From Burkholderia stabilis (GTDB taxonomy: Bacteria; Pseudomonadota; Gammaproteobacteria; Burkholderiales; Burkholderiaceae): a stretch of DNA of 64,000 nt. The number at the start of each line of letters is the position of its first letter. The first letter of the stretch is position 1. The position numbers and the translations under genes are program-made. The stretch lies in NCBI RefSeq assembly GCF_001742165.1, contig NZ_CP016443.1, positions 2,108,001 to 2,172,000 of the forward strand, in the 5' to 3' direction. The notes below the pieces were generated by a model that worked only from the letters and a program-made list of their open reading frames with translations, did no database searches and was not told where the DNA came from. This document shows, piece after piece, positions 19,096-27,073 of the stretch.

Positions 19096-19377
19096 CTAGC
19101 GTTTCATGGCAGCAAGATAAACGGCGTCGCGCTCGCGCCGCCCGACAGCGACCACCAGCACGACGACTTCCGCATCGCGTACTTCGTACACGAGACGATA
19201 GCCGACGCTGCGCAGCTTGATCTTGTAGCGATCCGGATGGCCGTGCAGCTTGGCCGAAGGAATGCGAGGCTTCTCGAGCCGCTCGGCAAGTCTGGCCTTG
19301 AACTGATCGCGAACGGTGCGATCGAGCTTCTTCCATTCCTTCAACGCAGGTTCGAGAAACGCAAGCTCAAAGGTCAT
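19096..19377 (-). CDS. RelE/ParE-superfamily toxin
   Basis: A 93-aa protein. The RelE-type core is clear: AFLEPALKEWKKLDRTVRDQ, then LHGHPDRYKIKLRSVGYRLV and YEVRDAEVVVLVVAVGRRER. It includes the basic 'YKI(K/R)LR..GYRLVYEV' strand of RelE toxins and the C-terminal 'V.VGRRER..VY'. RelE toxins are ribosome-dependent mRNA interferases. Its start overlaps the last 11 bp of the antitoxin gene, the standard antitoxin-first coupled arrangement. Confidence 0.92.
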   Translation of the reverse strand: MTFELAFLEPALKEWKKLDRTVRDQFKARLAERLEKPRIPSAKLHGHPDRYKIKLRSVGYRLVYEVRDAEVVVLVVAVGRRERDAVYLAAMKR

Positions 19378-19615
19378 TCAGCTTGACCTTGACGACTTTC
19401 TCCTTGGCGCGCGAATCGGCCAGTGCGTTGTCTTCGATATCTTCGAGACGTTCGACCATCGCTTCCCATGTCTTCGCCGGGATGCAGTAAAACGCGGGTT
19501 CGTTGTGATTCAGAATCGCGACCGGGAAACCCTCGCCGGCCGCCACGGTCCCCATCGGGTTCCGCTTCAACTCCGAGACGCTAGCCGTCACGCTGGCCAG
19601 AATGGTGTGAGGCAT
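19367..19615 (-). CDS. Phd/YefM-type antitoxin
   Basis: An 82-aa protein. The N-terminal Phd/YefM fold is visible as LASVTASVSELKRNPMGTVA (DNA-binding and dimerisation), followed by GFPVAILNHNEPAFYCIPAK. The C-terminal helix (MVERLEDIEDNALADSRAKE) is the toxin-neutralising part. It is the first gene of the pair and probably autorepresses through the direct repeat at 19654-19673. Confidence 0.92.
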   Translation of the reverse strand: MPHTILASVTASVSELKRNPMGTVAAGEGFPVAILNHNEPAFYCIPAKTWEAMVERLEDIEDNALADSRAKEKVVKVKLNDL

Positions 19616-19653
19616 GTCCGCTCCTTTTTCGATCGAGCTTCCATTTTACTTTA

Positions 19654-19673
19654 TTTAGCACCAAATTTAGTAC
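19654..19673 (-). promoter_or_regulatory. Putative operator of the toxin-antitoxin pair
   Basis: TTTAGCAC (19654-19661) and TTTAGTAC (19666-19673) form a direct repeat 12 bp apart in an AT-rich patch 38-58 bp upstream of the antitoxin start. That is where Phd/YefM antitoxins bind to autorepress. Inferred from position and repetition only. Confidence 0.4.
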
Positions 19674-19733
19674 GATTTTGGATACCCTGACGGTCACACC
19701 GGATTCGCTCTGGCGCTGTGAAGTTCGGCACGT

Positions 19734-20786
19734 CTACTCGGCCACCCCGCCCTTCAGCGGCAGAAAGCGCGGCGCCACGCGCGCCCGCACGTTTCCATTC
19801 TCGTCGGTGCGGTAGATCCCGCGCGCCGCGTTGTGCGGATGCCGCGCCGCGTCGGCCACGCTCAGCAGCGGCGCGAAACACGCGTCGGTGCCTTCGAGCA
19901 GCGCGCGCCAGTGCGCGGACGGCTGCGCGGCGAACACGTCGGCGAAACGCGCCTTCAGCGCGGGCCAGCGCGCGCGGTCGTACTGCGAAGCGGGATCGAC
20001 GTCCGTCAGCCCGAGCCGTTCGACCAGCAGCGCATAGAACGGCGGCTCGAGCGCGCCGATCGTCACGCATTCGCCGTCCGCGCAGCGATACACGTCGTAG
20101 AACGGCGCGTCGTGAAAGAGGCTCGGCTGCGCGCCGTCGAGCTGCCCGTTCGCGCGCGCCCACAGCGCGAGCGAGCCGAGCATCGACACGATGTCGACGA
20201 TCGCGCCGTCGACCACGCGCCCCGGCCCGCCGCCGCGCACGTCGAACAGCGCGCAGACGATCCCGAACGCGAGCCCGAGCGCGCCGCCCGCATCGCCGAC
20301 GACGGTCGGCGGCAAACCCGGCCGGCCGTCGTTCGGTGCCGACAGCGACAGCAGCCCCGTCAACGCGACGTAGTTCAGGTCGTGCCCGGCCGCGGCCGCG
20401 AGCGAGCCGTGCTGGCCCCAGCCCGTCATCCGCCCGTACACGAGCGTCGGGTTGCGGCGCGCGCAATCGTCGGGCCCGAGGCCGAGCCGCTCCATCACGC
20501 CGGGCCGCAGCCCCTCGACCAGCACGTCGGCCTGCGCGATCAGGTCGAGCGCGGCCTCACGGCCGGCCGGCGCCTTCAGGTCGAGTTCGACGATCGTCTT
20601 GCCTTCGCGCAGCAGGTCGCCGTCGCGGCTCCGCAGCGCGTCCGGCGCGCTGGTGCGGCCGGACGGGCGCGCGATCAGCGTGATCCGCGCGCCCATCCCG
20701 GCGAGCATCCAGCCCGCGAGCGGGCCGGGGCCGAGGCCTTCGAATTCGACGATGTGGATGCCGGAAAGCGGCGCGTTCAATGACAT
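19734..20786 (-). CDS. CaiB/BaiF-family CoA-transferase (alpha-methylacyl-CoA racemase type)
   Basis: A 350-aa Family III protein. The N-terminus LSGIHIVEFEGLGPGPLAGW and MLAGMGARITLIARPSG are characteristic, then DLKAPAGREAALDLIAQADV and VLVEGLRPGVMERLGLGPDD with the expected Arg-Pro-Gly. The GHDLNYVALTGLL block has the sequence seen in alpha-methylacyl-CoA racemases and in CoA-transferases. About 350 residues is nearer to racemase-type length than to the roughly 400 of many CaiB proteins. The ATG at 20786 has GAGG 5 nt upstream. No dehydrogenase or ligase partner lies adjacent. Confidence 0.88.
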   Translation of the reverse strand: MSLNAPLSGIHIVEFEGLGPGPLAGWMLAGMGARITLIARPSGRTSAPDALRSRDGDLLREGKTIVELDLKAPAGREAALDLIAQADVLVEGLRPGVMERLGLGPDDCARRNPTLVYGRMTGWGQHGSLAAAAGHDLNYVALTGLLSLSAPNDGRPGLPPTVVGDAGGALGLAFGIVCALFDVRGGGPGRVVDGAIVDIVSMLGSLALWARANGQLDGAQPSLFHDAPFYDVYRCADGECVTIGALEPPFYALLVERLGLTDVDPASQYDRARWPALKARFADVFAAQPSAHWRALLEGTDACFAPLLSVADAARHPHNAARGIYRTDENGNVRARVAPRFLPLKGGVAE

Positions 20787-20941
20787 GGCGACCTCGTGGG
20801 GATGCAATCGAAGCGGGGGACGAGCCGTCGCCAAAACACGGCATGCCCGCAGGAAGCGCCTATTCTGACGCGCTTTCGCACCGCGAAGGCAATCCGCACG
20901 CAACGGCGAAAGGGCCGGCAAAACGATGCCGGCCCCTGCCG

Positions 20942-21031
20942 TCAGGGTATGACCCAGGTCTGGTTCTGATACACCCGGGCCGCCGTGGACACACCGGAGT
21001 GATCGATCTCGACGTAACGGCTGGTTACCCG
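20942..21031 (-). pseudogene. Degraded C-terminal copy of the adjacent 302-aa gene
   Basis: Directly after the stop of the 302-aa gene, in a different frame, the − strand reads RVTSRYVEIDHSGVSTAARV then YQNQTWVIP and TGA. This aligns with the true C-terminus (RSIEIDLTNTNSTGRVYEGG then QWKTP and TAA), sharing R-x-[IV]-EID, the RVY core, the Trp and the final Pro before the stop. It is best read as the remnant of a second paralogue whose 5' part was lost, or as a duplicated 3' end. There is no start codon or ribosome-binding site. Confidence 0.65.
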
Positions 21032-21047
21032 TCCGCTCCCGGGCGGG

Positions 21048-21956
21048 TTACGGGGTCTTCCATTGCCCGCCTTCGTAGACTCGCCCCGTCGAATTGGTAT
21101 TCGTGAGGTCGATCTCGATGCTCCGCGACCGCGCCTTCGAGAAGATCGTCGACGTCTCGATGCTCTGCTCGAACCACACGAGCACTTTCTCGATCGGCGT
21201 GAACGACGCCTCCCCCGACACCATCACGTCGGGCGCGGCGTAGATCGGCGTGCTGATGGACTCGCCGTCGACGCCGGTACTCAACTGGCAGATGCCCGGA
21301 TGGATTTCGCCGTAGTCGTTCTCCATGTTGATCGCGGTCGGGTCGCCGCCCGTCGACGGCGAGCCGAACTGGCCGAACTTGTCGAGCGTGATGATCTCGC
21401 CGAGGCCGATCGCGACCTTCTTGGTCGACGCCTTGACCGTGATGCCGTCCTGATACCGGTTGCTCCCGAAGATCTGGTAGATCGGCGTCCACGAGAACTC
21501 GTTTTCCTCGAGATATTCGAACGACGCGCGCCAGACGATGTTGTAAGCGGCATCCCCGACCTTCTTCGCGAAGCACAGGTTGTAGCCGGCTTGCTTGAGC
21601 GTCGTGAAGTCCTTCTTGCCGATCCCGATGTCGACGGTCTTGGTCGCAGCCGCCAGGGCGTTCTGGAACGACTCGACCAGCACGCCGTACTCCTCGGCCA
21701 GGAGCAACTGCGCCTGAACCTCGAACTCCGCGACGTTGCCGGTCGGGCTGAGGCTCTTGCACACGACCTTCTGGCCCTGGTCGACATGCGTGCCCTGGTA
21801 CACGTAGTACGTGTTTTCGGTTCGGAGGCGCTCCTTGTTCACCCCGGTCACGGTGAACTTCTCCCCGGGCTTTTTCTTCAGCTCCCCCGTGCCCTCCGTA
21901 ACAGCGTCCCAGCTGCCACCGACTTTCGGCCAACGGCAAATTTTCAGAATACTCAT
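21048..21956 (-). CDS. Unrecognised 302-aa protein of the islet
   Basis: Not recognised. Soluble, with no signal peptide or membrane segment. Rich in beta-forming and polar residues, with repeated aromatic and Gly turns (TENTYYVYQGTHVDQGQKVV, WRASFEYLEENEFSWTPIYQ, GSNRYQDGITVKAS). Three Cys. Codon use is less GC-biased than in flanking genes (more Lys AAG/AAA, Asn and Tyr). The ATG at 21956 has GGGGA 6 nt upstream; the longer frame to 22055 reads through the promoter. Its C-terminus is duplicated as a fragment downstream. The tandem-HTH regulator immediately upstream on the same strand is its likely controller. An effector or a secreted beta-structured protein are both possible, without proof. 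Confidence 0.75.
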   Translation of the reverse strand: MSILKICRWPKVGGSWDAVTEGTGELKKKPGEKFTVTGVNKERLRTENTYYVYQGTHVDQGQKVVCKSLSPTGNVAEFEVQAQLLLAEEYGVLVESFQNALAAATKTVDIGIGKKDFTTLKQAGYNLCFAKKVGDAAYNIVWRASFEYLEENEFSWTPIYQIFGSNRYQDGITVKASTKKVAIGLGEIITLDKFGQFGSPSTGGDPTAINMENDYGEIHPGICQLSTGVDGESISTPIYAAPDVMVSGEASFTPIEKVLVWFEQSIETSTIFSKARSRSIEIDLTNTNSTGRVYEGGQWKTP

Positions 21957-22056
21957 TTCAGGTCCCCTAGCAATACCCGCAGAAAAGAACGTCTTGCGCG
22001 CGGCGGGCGTCACGCGCAAAACGGCAATATGTTTATTCACGGATAAATTGCACAAT

Positions 22057-22100
22057 TTCGAATCCGAAAACGGTTATTGATTTAATTCACTGATTCGAAT
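22057..22100 (-). promoter_or_regulatory. TCGAA-centred dyads upstream of the 302-aa gene
   Basis: TTCGAA (22057-22062) and the palindrome ATTCGAAT (22093-22100) lie about 100-145 bp upstream of the gene start in AT-rich DNA. A longer dyad of the same core (GTCGAAT-CA-ATTCGAC) lies upstream of the LuxR-type gene. Candidate sites for that regulator. Confidence 0.35.
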
Positions 22101-22120
22101 TGGCGGTACGTGGAGTCAGA

Positions 22121-22570
22121 TTAGGATTCGCCAGACGAATTGGCCATGCCACACTTCGCGTATTGACCGGCGATCCACGACACCAGTTGACGCGTCGATT
22201 CAAAGCGGCATTTATCGAGTAAATGCTCGCGATGCTTGTCGACGGTACGGGGGCTGATTTGAAGGACGCGTGCGATCTGCTTGCTGCCGTGCCCCTGGCA
22301 CAGCAGCCGCAGCACGCGGGATTCGGCCGGACTCAGGCGGACGCCATCGAGATCGAGTCGCTCCAGCCACTCGGGCCCGTCAGGCAGATCGAGGCCGGGC
22401 AACGCGATGACGGATCGGACACCGGTCTTCTGCTTGACCCGGCTCGCATGGCGCCGCGCGGTATCGAGCCCGATTCCGAGGTGATTGGCAATGGCCTTGT
22501 TGCTGAATCCGCGGCACAGCAGATCCAGGACTTCTTTCTCCCGCGGCGTGAGAGCAGGATCCGACTCCAT
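22121..22570 (-). CDS. Tandem LuxR/GerE-type HTH regulator without a sensor domain
   Basis: A 149-aa protein with two complete LuxR-type HTH domains and nothing else. The first, about residues 7-53, reads LTPREKEVLDLLCRGFSNKA then IANHLGIGLDTARRHASRVK. The second, about 78-135, reads LSPAESRVLRLLCQGHGSKQ then IARVLQISPRTVDKHREHLL. Normal LuxR proteins have one HTH after an autoinducer, receiver or other sensor domain. An in-frame TGA lies shortly upstream of the ATG, so an N-terminal sensor is not simply mis-called. A monomer could bind a two-half-site operator. It probably controls the 302-aa gene, which starts 164 bp downstream. Confidence 0.85.
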   Translation of the reverse strand: MESDPALTPREKEVLDLLCRGFSNKAIANHLGIGLDTARRHASRVKQKTGVRSVIALPGLDLPDGPEWLERLDLDGVRLSPAESRVLRLLCQGHGSKQIARVLQISPRTVDKHREHLLDKCRFESTRQLVSWIAGQYAKCGMANSSGES

Positions 22571-22713
22571 CGGCCCGGTCTTGTCGTCTTTGCCGCCGGG
22601 TAGGTGTGGTCAGTCGATTGCGACGCTGTCGGCTGCGATATTTATGGTCGAAATTTCCGACAGGAGCGTCGCTTATATCACACTTCAATGCCGCTAATTG
22701 GCGTGCATATTGA

Positions 22714-22729
22714 GTCGAATCAATTCGAC
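22714..22729 (-). promoter_or_regulatory. Perfect 7-2-7 dyad GTCGAAT-CA-ATTCGAC
   Basis: A 16-bp inverted repeat about 145 bp upstream of the tandem-HTH gene, in AT-rich DNA. Size and symmetry fit a LuxR-type operator, so autoregulation is plausible. The TCGAA core recurs before the 302-aa gene. Confidence 0.45.
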
Positions 22730-23152
22730 GAAAAATCGGGCGCCCACATTACACCGCGCATACGATTAATGAATGAAATCGTTTTTCCTGGCCGGGGAAT
22801 ATTTTATTTTTCGGTCATTTAAAACCGGAATTCCCGTTGTATCGGAACGTCGTGGCATATCGCGGTCGCGCGAGGCGCAACACGCAATCGGTACGGCTGG
22901 AGGGAAATCCTTGCAGGCCGGTGGCGACCCTGTCCGATCCGGTAACCGGGAAACGGACGACGGGCGCGATACGGGCATCGGGAACGCGGGGAAAGCACGT
23001 GGCCCGTACCCGCTTTGCGGCATGACCGGTTCGAAGAAGGCGCATCGCGCGCCGGAAACAAAACGACGCGCCCCATGTGCGGGGCACGTCGGCATCCGTC
23101 TCGCAGGCGGGTCGCCGGCCGTGAGGCCGGTGAAGCGGGCCGGCCGCCTGCC

Positions 23153-23177
23153 GCATCGCCCCATATCGGGGCGATGC
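23153..23177 (-). terminator. Hairpin after prpF
   Basis: GCATCGCCCC (23153-23162) pairs perfectly with GGGGCGATGC (23168-23177) around a 5-nt loop. It lies 5 bp past the prpF stop. No T-tract follows on the − strand, so it is either an imperfect terminator or an mRNA 3'-end stabiliser. Confidence 0.6.
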
Positions 23178-23182
23178 GCGCG

Positions 23183-24373
23183 TCAGAACGCGTCGCCCGG
23201 CACCCGCACCCAGCCTTCCATCAGCACGCGTGCGCTGCGGCTCATGATCGCCTTCGTGACGGTCCACTCGCCGTTCTCCCGCTGCGCTTCCGCGCCGACG
23301 CGCAGCGTGCCCGACGGATGCCCGAAGCGCACCGCGTTGCGTTCGCCGCCGCCCGCCGCCAGATTCACGAGCGTGCCGGGGATCGCCGCGGCCGTGCCGA
23401 TCGCGACCGCCGCCGTGCCCATCATCGCGTGATGCAGCTTGCCCATCGACATCGCGCGCACCAGCAGGTCGATGTCGCCCGCGTTCACGCGCTTGCCGCT
23501 CGACGCGACGTAGTCGGCCGGCTTCGCGACGAACGCGATCTTCGGCGTGTGCTGCCGCGTCGCGATTTCGTCGAGCGTGTCAATCAGGCCCATGCGCAGC
23601 GCGCCGTGCGCGCGAATCGTCTCGAACCTCTCGAGCGCCTTCGCATCGCCGTTGATCGCATCCTGCAGCTCGGTGCCCGTATAACCGATCGCTTCGGCCT
23701 CGACGAAGATCGTCGGGATGCCCGCGTTGATCATCGTCGCCTTCAGCGTGCCGACGCCCGGCACTGCGAGATCGTCGACGAGGTTGCCGGTCGGGAACAT
23801 CGAGCCGCCTGCGCCTTCTTCCTCGGCGGCCGGGTCCATGAACTCGAGCTGCACTTCGGCCGCCGGGAACGTGACGCCGTCCAGCTCGAAGTCGCCCGTC
23901 TCCTGCACCGCGCCGTTCGTGATCGGCACATGGGCAATGATCGTCTTGCCGATGTTCGCCTGCCAGATCCGCACGGTCGCGACGCCGTCGCGCGGCACGC
24001 GCGCCGGATCGACGAGCCCGCCGCTGATCGCGAACGGGCCGACCGCCGCCGACAGGTTCCCGCAGTTGCCGGTCCAGTCGACGAACGCCTTGTCGATCGC
24101 GACCTGCCCGAACAGGTAGTCGACGTCGTGGCCGGGCCGCGTGCTCTTCGACACGATCACCGTCTTGCTGGTGGACGACGTCGCGCCGCCCATCCCGTCG
24201 ATCTGCTTGCCGTACGGATCGGGGCTGCCGATCACGCGCAGCAGCAGCGCGTCGCGCGCGGCGCCCGGCGCCTGCGCGGCGTCGGGCAGGTCCTGCAGCC
24301 GGAAGAACACGCCCTTGCTGGTGCCGCCGCGAATATAGGTCGCGGGAACCTTGATTTGAGAAATGTGAGCCAT
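23183..24373 (-). CDS. prpF: 2-methylaconitate cis-trans isomerase PrpF
   Basis: A 396-aa diaminopimelate-epimerase-fold protein. It isomerises the 2-methylaconitate made by AcnD so that the methylcitrate cycle can continue to 2-methylisocitrate. Diagnostic blocks are VPATYIRGGTSKGVFFRLQD, IDGMGGATSSTSKTVIVSKS, WTGNCGNLSAAVGPFAISGG (around the conserved Cys) and MGKLHHAMMGTAAVAIGTAA. Length and order match PrpF. It is the last gene of the leftward prp operon, 24 bp after acnD, and is followed by a hairpin. Confidence 0.95.
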   Translation of the reverse strand: MAHISQIKVPATYIRGGTSKGVFFRLQDLPDAAQAPGAARDALLLRVIGSPDPYGKQIDGMGGATSSTSKTVIVSKSTRPGHDVDYLFGQVAIDKAFVDWTGNCGNLSAAVGPFAISGGLVDPARVPRDGVATVRIWQANIGKTIIAHVPITNGAVQETGDFELDGVTFPAAEVQLEFMDPAAEEEGAGGSMFPTGNLVDDLAVPGVGTLKATMINAGIPTIFVEAEAIGYTGTELQDAINGDAKALERFETIRAHGALRMGLIDTLDEIATRQHTPKIAFVAKPADYVASSGKRVNAGDIDLLVRAMSMGKLHHAMMGTAAVAIGTAAAIPGTLVNLAAGGGERNAVRFGHPSGTLRVGAEAQRENGEWTVTKAIMSRSARVLMEGWVRVPGDAF

Positions 24374-24397
24374 GTCTGTGTTCTCGATGTGACCCGG

Positions 24398-26992
24398 TCA
24401 GGCCGCCTGCGACGATTCGAGGAAGTCCTGTGCGAAGCGCTGCAGCACGCCGCCCGCGTCGTAGATCGACACTTCCTCGGCCGTATCGAGCCGGCACGTC
24501 ACCGGCACCTCGACACGCTCGCCGCTCTTGCGGTGAATCACGAGCGTCAGGTCGGCGCGCGGCTTGCGCGCGCCGATCACGTCGAAGGTTTCGGTGCCGT
24601 CGATGCCGAGCGTCGTCCGGTTCGTGCCCGGCTTGAACTCGAGCGGCAGCACGCCCATCCCGATCAGGTTCGTGCGGTGGATCCGCTCGAAGCCTTCGGC
24701 GACGATCGCCTCGACGCCCGCGAGCCGCACGCCCTTCGCGGCCCAGTCCCGCGACGAGCCCTGGCCGTAGTCGGCCCCGGCGACGACGATCAGCGGCTGC
24801 TTGCGATTCATGTACGTCTCGATCGCTTCCCACATCCGCATGACCTTGCCTTCCGGCTCGACGCGCGCGAGCGAGCCCTTCTTCACCGCGCCGTCGACGA
24901 TCGCCATCTCGTTGATCAGCGTCGGGTTCGCGAACGTCGCGCGCTGCGCGGTCAGGTGGTCTCCCCGGTGCGTCGCGTACGAGTTGAAGTCTTCTTCCGG
25001 CAGGCCCATCTTCGCGAGGTATTCGCCGGCCGCGCTGTCCAGCAGGATCGCGTTCGACGGCGACAGGTGGTCGGTCGTGATGTTGTCGCCGAGCACCGCG
25101 AGCGGGCGCATCCCCTGCAGCGTGCGCTCGCCGGCCAACGCGCCTTCCCAGTACGGCGGACGGCGGATGTACGTGCTCTGCGCGCGCCAGTCGTACAGCG
25201 GCGCCGCGCGCTCGCCCGCATCGGCGCTACGCGCGAACATCGGCTCGTAGACCTTGCGGAACTGCTCGGGCTTCACGCTCGACGCGACGATCGCATCGAT
25301 CTCCTCGTCGGTCGGCCAGATGTCCTTCAGCGTGACGGGCTTGCCGTCCTGGTCGTGGCCGAGCACGTCCTTCTCGATGTCGAAGCGGATCGTGCCGGCG
25401 ATCGCATACGCGACGACCAGCGGCGGCGACGCGAGGAACGCCTGCTTCGCATACGGATGGATGCGGCCGTCGAAGTTGCGGTTGCCGGACAGCACGGCGG
25501 TCGCGTACAGGTCGCGATCGACGATCTCCTGCTGGATCTTCGGGTCGAGCGCGCCCGACATCCCGTTGCAGGTCGTGCACGCGAACGCGACGATGCCGAA
25601 GCCGAGCTTCTCGAGTTCCGGCAGCAGGTTCGCTTCTTCCAGATACAGCTCGACCGCCTTCGAGCCCGGCGCAAGCGAGCTCTTCACCCACGGCTTGCGC
25701 GTCAGGCCGCGCGCGTTCGCGTTGCGCGCGAGCAAGGCGGCCGCGATCACGTTGCGCGGGTTGCTGGTGTTCGTGCAGCTCGTGATCGCGGCGATGATCA
25801 CCGCGCCGTCGGGCATCTCGCCCGCCTTCTCTTCCCACGCGCCCGCGATCCCGCGCGCGGCGAGGTCGGACGTCGGCAGCCGCTTGTGCGGGTTCGACGG
25901 GCCGGCCATGTTGCGCACGACGCTCGACAGGTCGAACGTCAGCGTGCGCTCGTACTGCGCGTTATCCAGCGTGTCGGCCCACAGGCCCGCCACCTTCGCG
26001 TACGTCTCGACGAGCTTCACCTGCTCGTCGCTGCGGCCCGTGAGGCGCAGATAGTCGGTCGTCTGGCCATCGATGAAGAACATCGCGGCCGTCGCGCCGT
26101 ATTCGGGCGCCATGTTCGAGATCGTCGCGCGATCGCCGAGCGTGAGGCTCGCCGCACCTTCCCCGCGGAATTCCAGATACGCGCCGACCACCTTTTCCTT
26201 GCGCAGGAACTCGGTCAGCGCGAGCACGACGTCGGTCGCGGTGATGCCGGGCTGGCGCTTGCCGGTCAGCTCGACGCCGACGATGTCGGGCAGGCGCATC
26301 CACGATGCGCGGCCGAGCATCACGTTCTCCGCTTCGAGCCCGCCCACGCCGATCGCGATCACGCCGAGCGCATCGACGTGCGGCGTGTGGCTGTCGGTGC
26401 CGACGCAGGTGTCCGGATACGCGACGCCGTCCTGCGCCTGGATCACCGGCGACATCTTCTCGAGGTTGATCTGGTGCATGATGCCGTTGCCCGGCGGGAT
26501 CACGTCGACGTTCTCGAACGCCTTCTTCGTCCACTCGATGAAGTGGAAGCGATCCTCGTTGCGGCGATCCTCGATCGCGCGGTTCTTCGCGAACGCGTCC
26601 GGATCGAACCCGCCGCACTCGACGGCGAGCGAGTGGTCGACGATCAACTGCACGGGCACGACCGGGTTCACCTTCGCCGGGTCGCCGCCGCCGTCGGCGA
26701 TCGCGTCGCGCAGGCCGGCGAGATCGACGAGCGCGGTCTGCCCGAGGATGTCGTGGCACACCACGCGCGCAGGGAACCACGGGAAGTCGCTTTCGCGCTT
26801 GCGCTCGATGATCTGCTTCAGCGATACATCAAGGGTTGCCGGATCGCAGCGGCGCACGAGGTTTTCGGCGAGCACGCGCGACGTGTACGGCAGCGTGTCG
26901 TAGGCGCCGGGCGCGATCGCTTCGACTGCGGCGCGCGCGTCGAAATAGTCCAGCGACGTGCCGGGCAGGGGTTTGCGGTTGGCGGTATTCAT
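24398..26992 (-). CDS. acnD: Fe/S-dependent 2-methylcitrate dehydratase AcnD
   Basis: An 864-aa aconitase-fold enzyme that dehydrates 2-methylcitrate to 2-methylaconitate. The [4Fe-4S] ligands are visible as ITSCTNTSNPRNV (Cys406) and FACTTCNGMSGALDP (Cys472, Cys475). Aconitase motifs include DSHTPHVDALGVIAIGVGG and the C-terminal GADYGQGSSRDWAAKGVRLA. The call of AcnD rather than AcnA rests on position between prpC and prpF, since only acnD-type dehydratases need PrpF. A strong hairpin separates it from prpC. Confidence 0.95.
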   Translation of the reverse strand: MNTANRKPLPGTSLDYFDARAAVEAIAPGAYDTLPYTSRVLAENLVRRCDPATLDVSLKQIIERKRESDFPWFPARVVCHDILGQTALVDLAGLRDAIADGGGDPAKVNPVVPVQLIVDHSLAVECGGFDPDAFAKNRAIEDRRNEDRFHFIEWTKKAFENVDVIPPGNGIMHQINLEKMSPVIQAQDGVAYPDTCVGTDSHTPHVDALGVIAIGVGGLEAENVMLGRASWMRLPDIVGVELTGKRQPGITATDVVLALTEFLRKEKVVGAYLEFRGEGAASLTLGDRATISNMAPEYGATAAMFFIDGQTTDYLRLTGRSDEQVKLVETYAKVAGLWADTLDNAQYERTLTFDLSSVVRNMAGPSNPHKRLPTSDLAARGIAGAWEEKAGEMPDGAVIIAAITSCTNTSNPRNVIAAALLARNANARGLTRKPWVKSSLAPGSKAVELYLEEANLLPELEKLGFGIVAFACTTCNGMSGALDPKIQQEIVDRDLYATAVLSGNRNFDGRIHPYAKQAFLASPPLVVAYAIAGTIRFDIEKDVLGHDQDGKPVTLKDIWPTDEEIDAIVASSVKPEQFRKVYEPMFARSADAGERAAPLYDWRAQSTYIRRPPYWEGALAGERTLQGMRPLAVLGDNITTDHLSPSNAILLDSAAGEYLAKMGLPEEDFNSYATHRGDHLTAQRATFANPTLINEMAIVDGAVKKGSLARVEPEGKVMRMWEAIETYMNRKQPLIVVAGADYGQGSSRDWAAKGVRLAGVEAIVAEGFERIHRTNLIGMGVLPLEFKPGTNRTTLGIDGTETFDVIGARKPRADLTLVIHRKSGERVEVPVTCRLDTAEEVSIYDAGGVLQRFAQDFLESSQAA

Positions 26993-27024
26993 GATGTGGG
27001 GCGGGAATCTGGGTATGACATTCC

Positions 27025-27064
27025 GCGCGCGCCGGCGCCCGTCATGCGGGCAGCCGGCGCGCGC
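27025..27064 (-). other. Intercistronic hairpin between prpC and acnD
   Basis: GCGCGCGCCGGC (27025-27036) pairs perfectly with GCCGGCGCGCGC (27053-27064) around a 16-nt loop that itself holds GCCCG/CGGGC. It lies in the 81-bp gap and has no T-tract. It probably tunes relative mRNA stability or partial read-through. Confidence 0.6.
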
Positions 27065-27073
27065 GGCGGGCGA

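Larger units (their letters stand above)
22571..23182. other. 612-bp intergenic region upstream of the tandem-HTH gene
   Basis: The left half (22620-22850) is unusually AT-rich and carries a perfect dyad (22714-22729). The right part is ordinary GC content and ends with the prpF hairpin (23153-23177). No ORF with convincing codon use. Confidence 0.45.
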
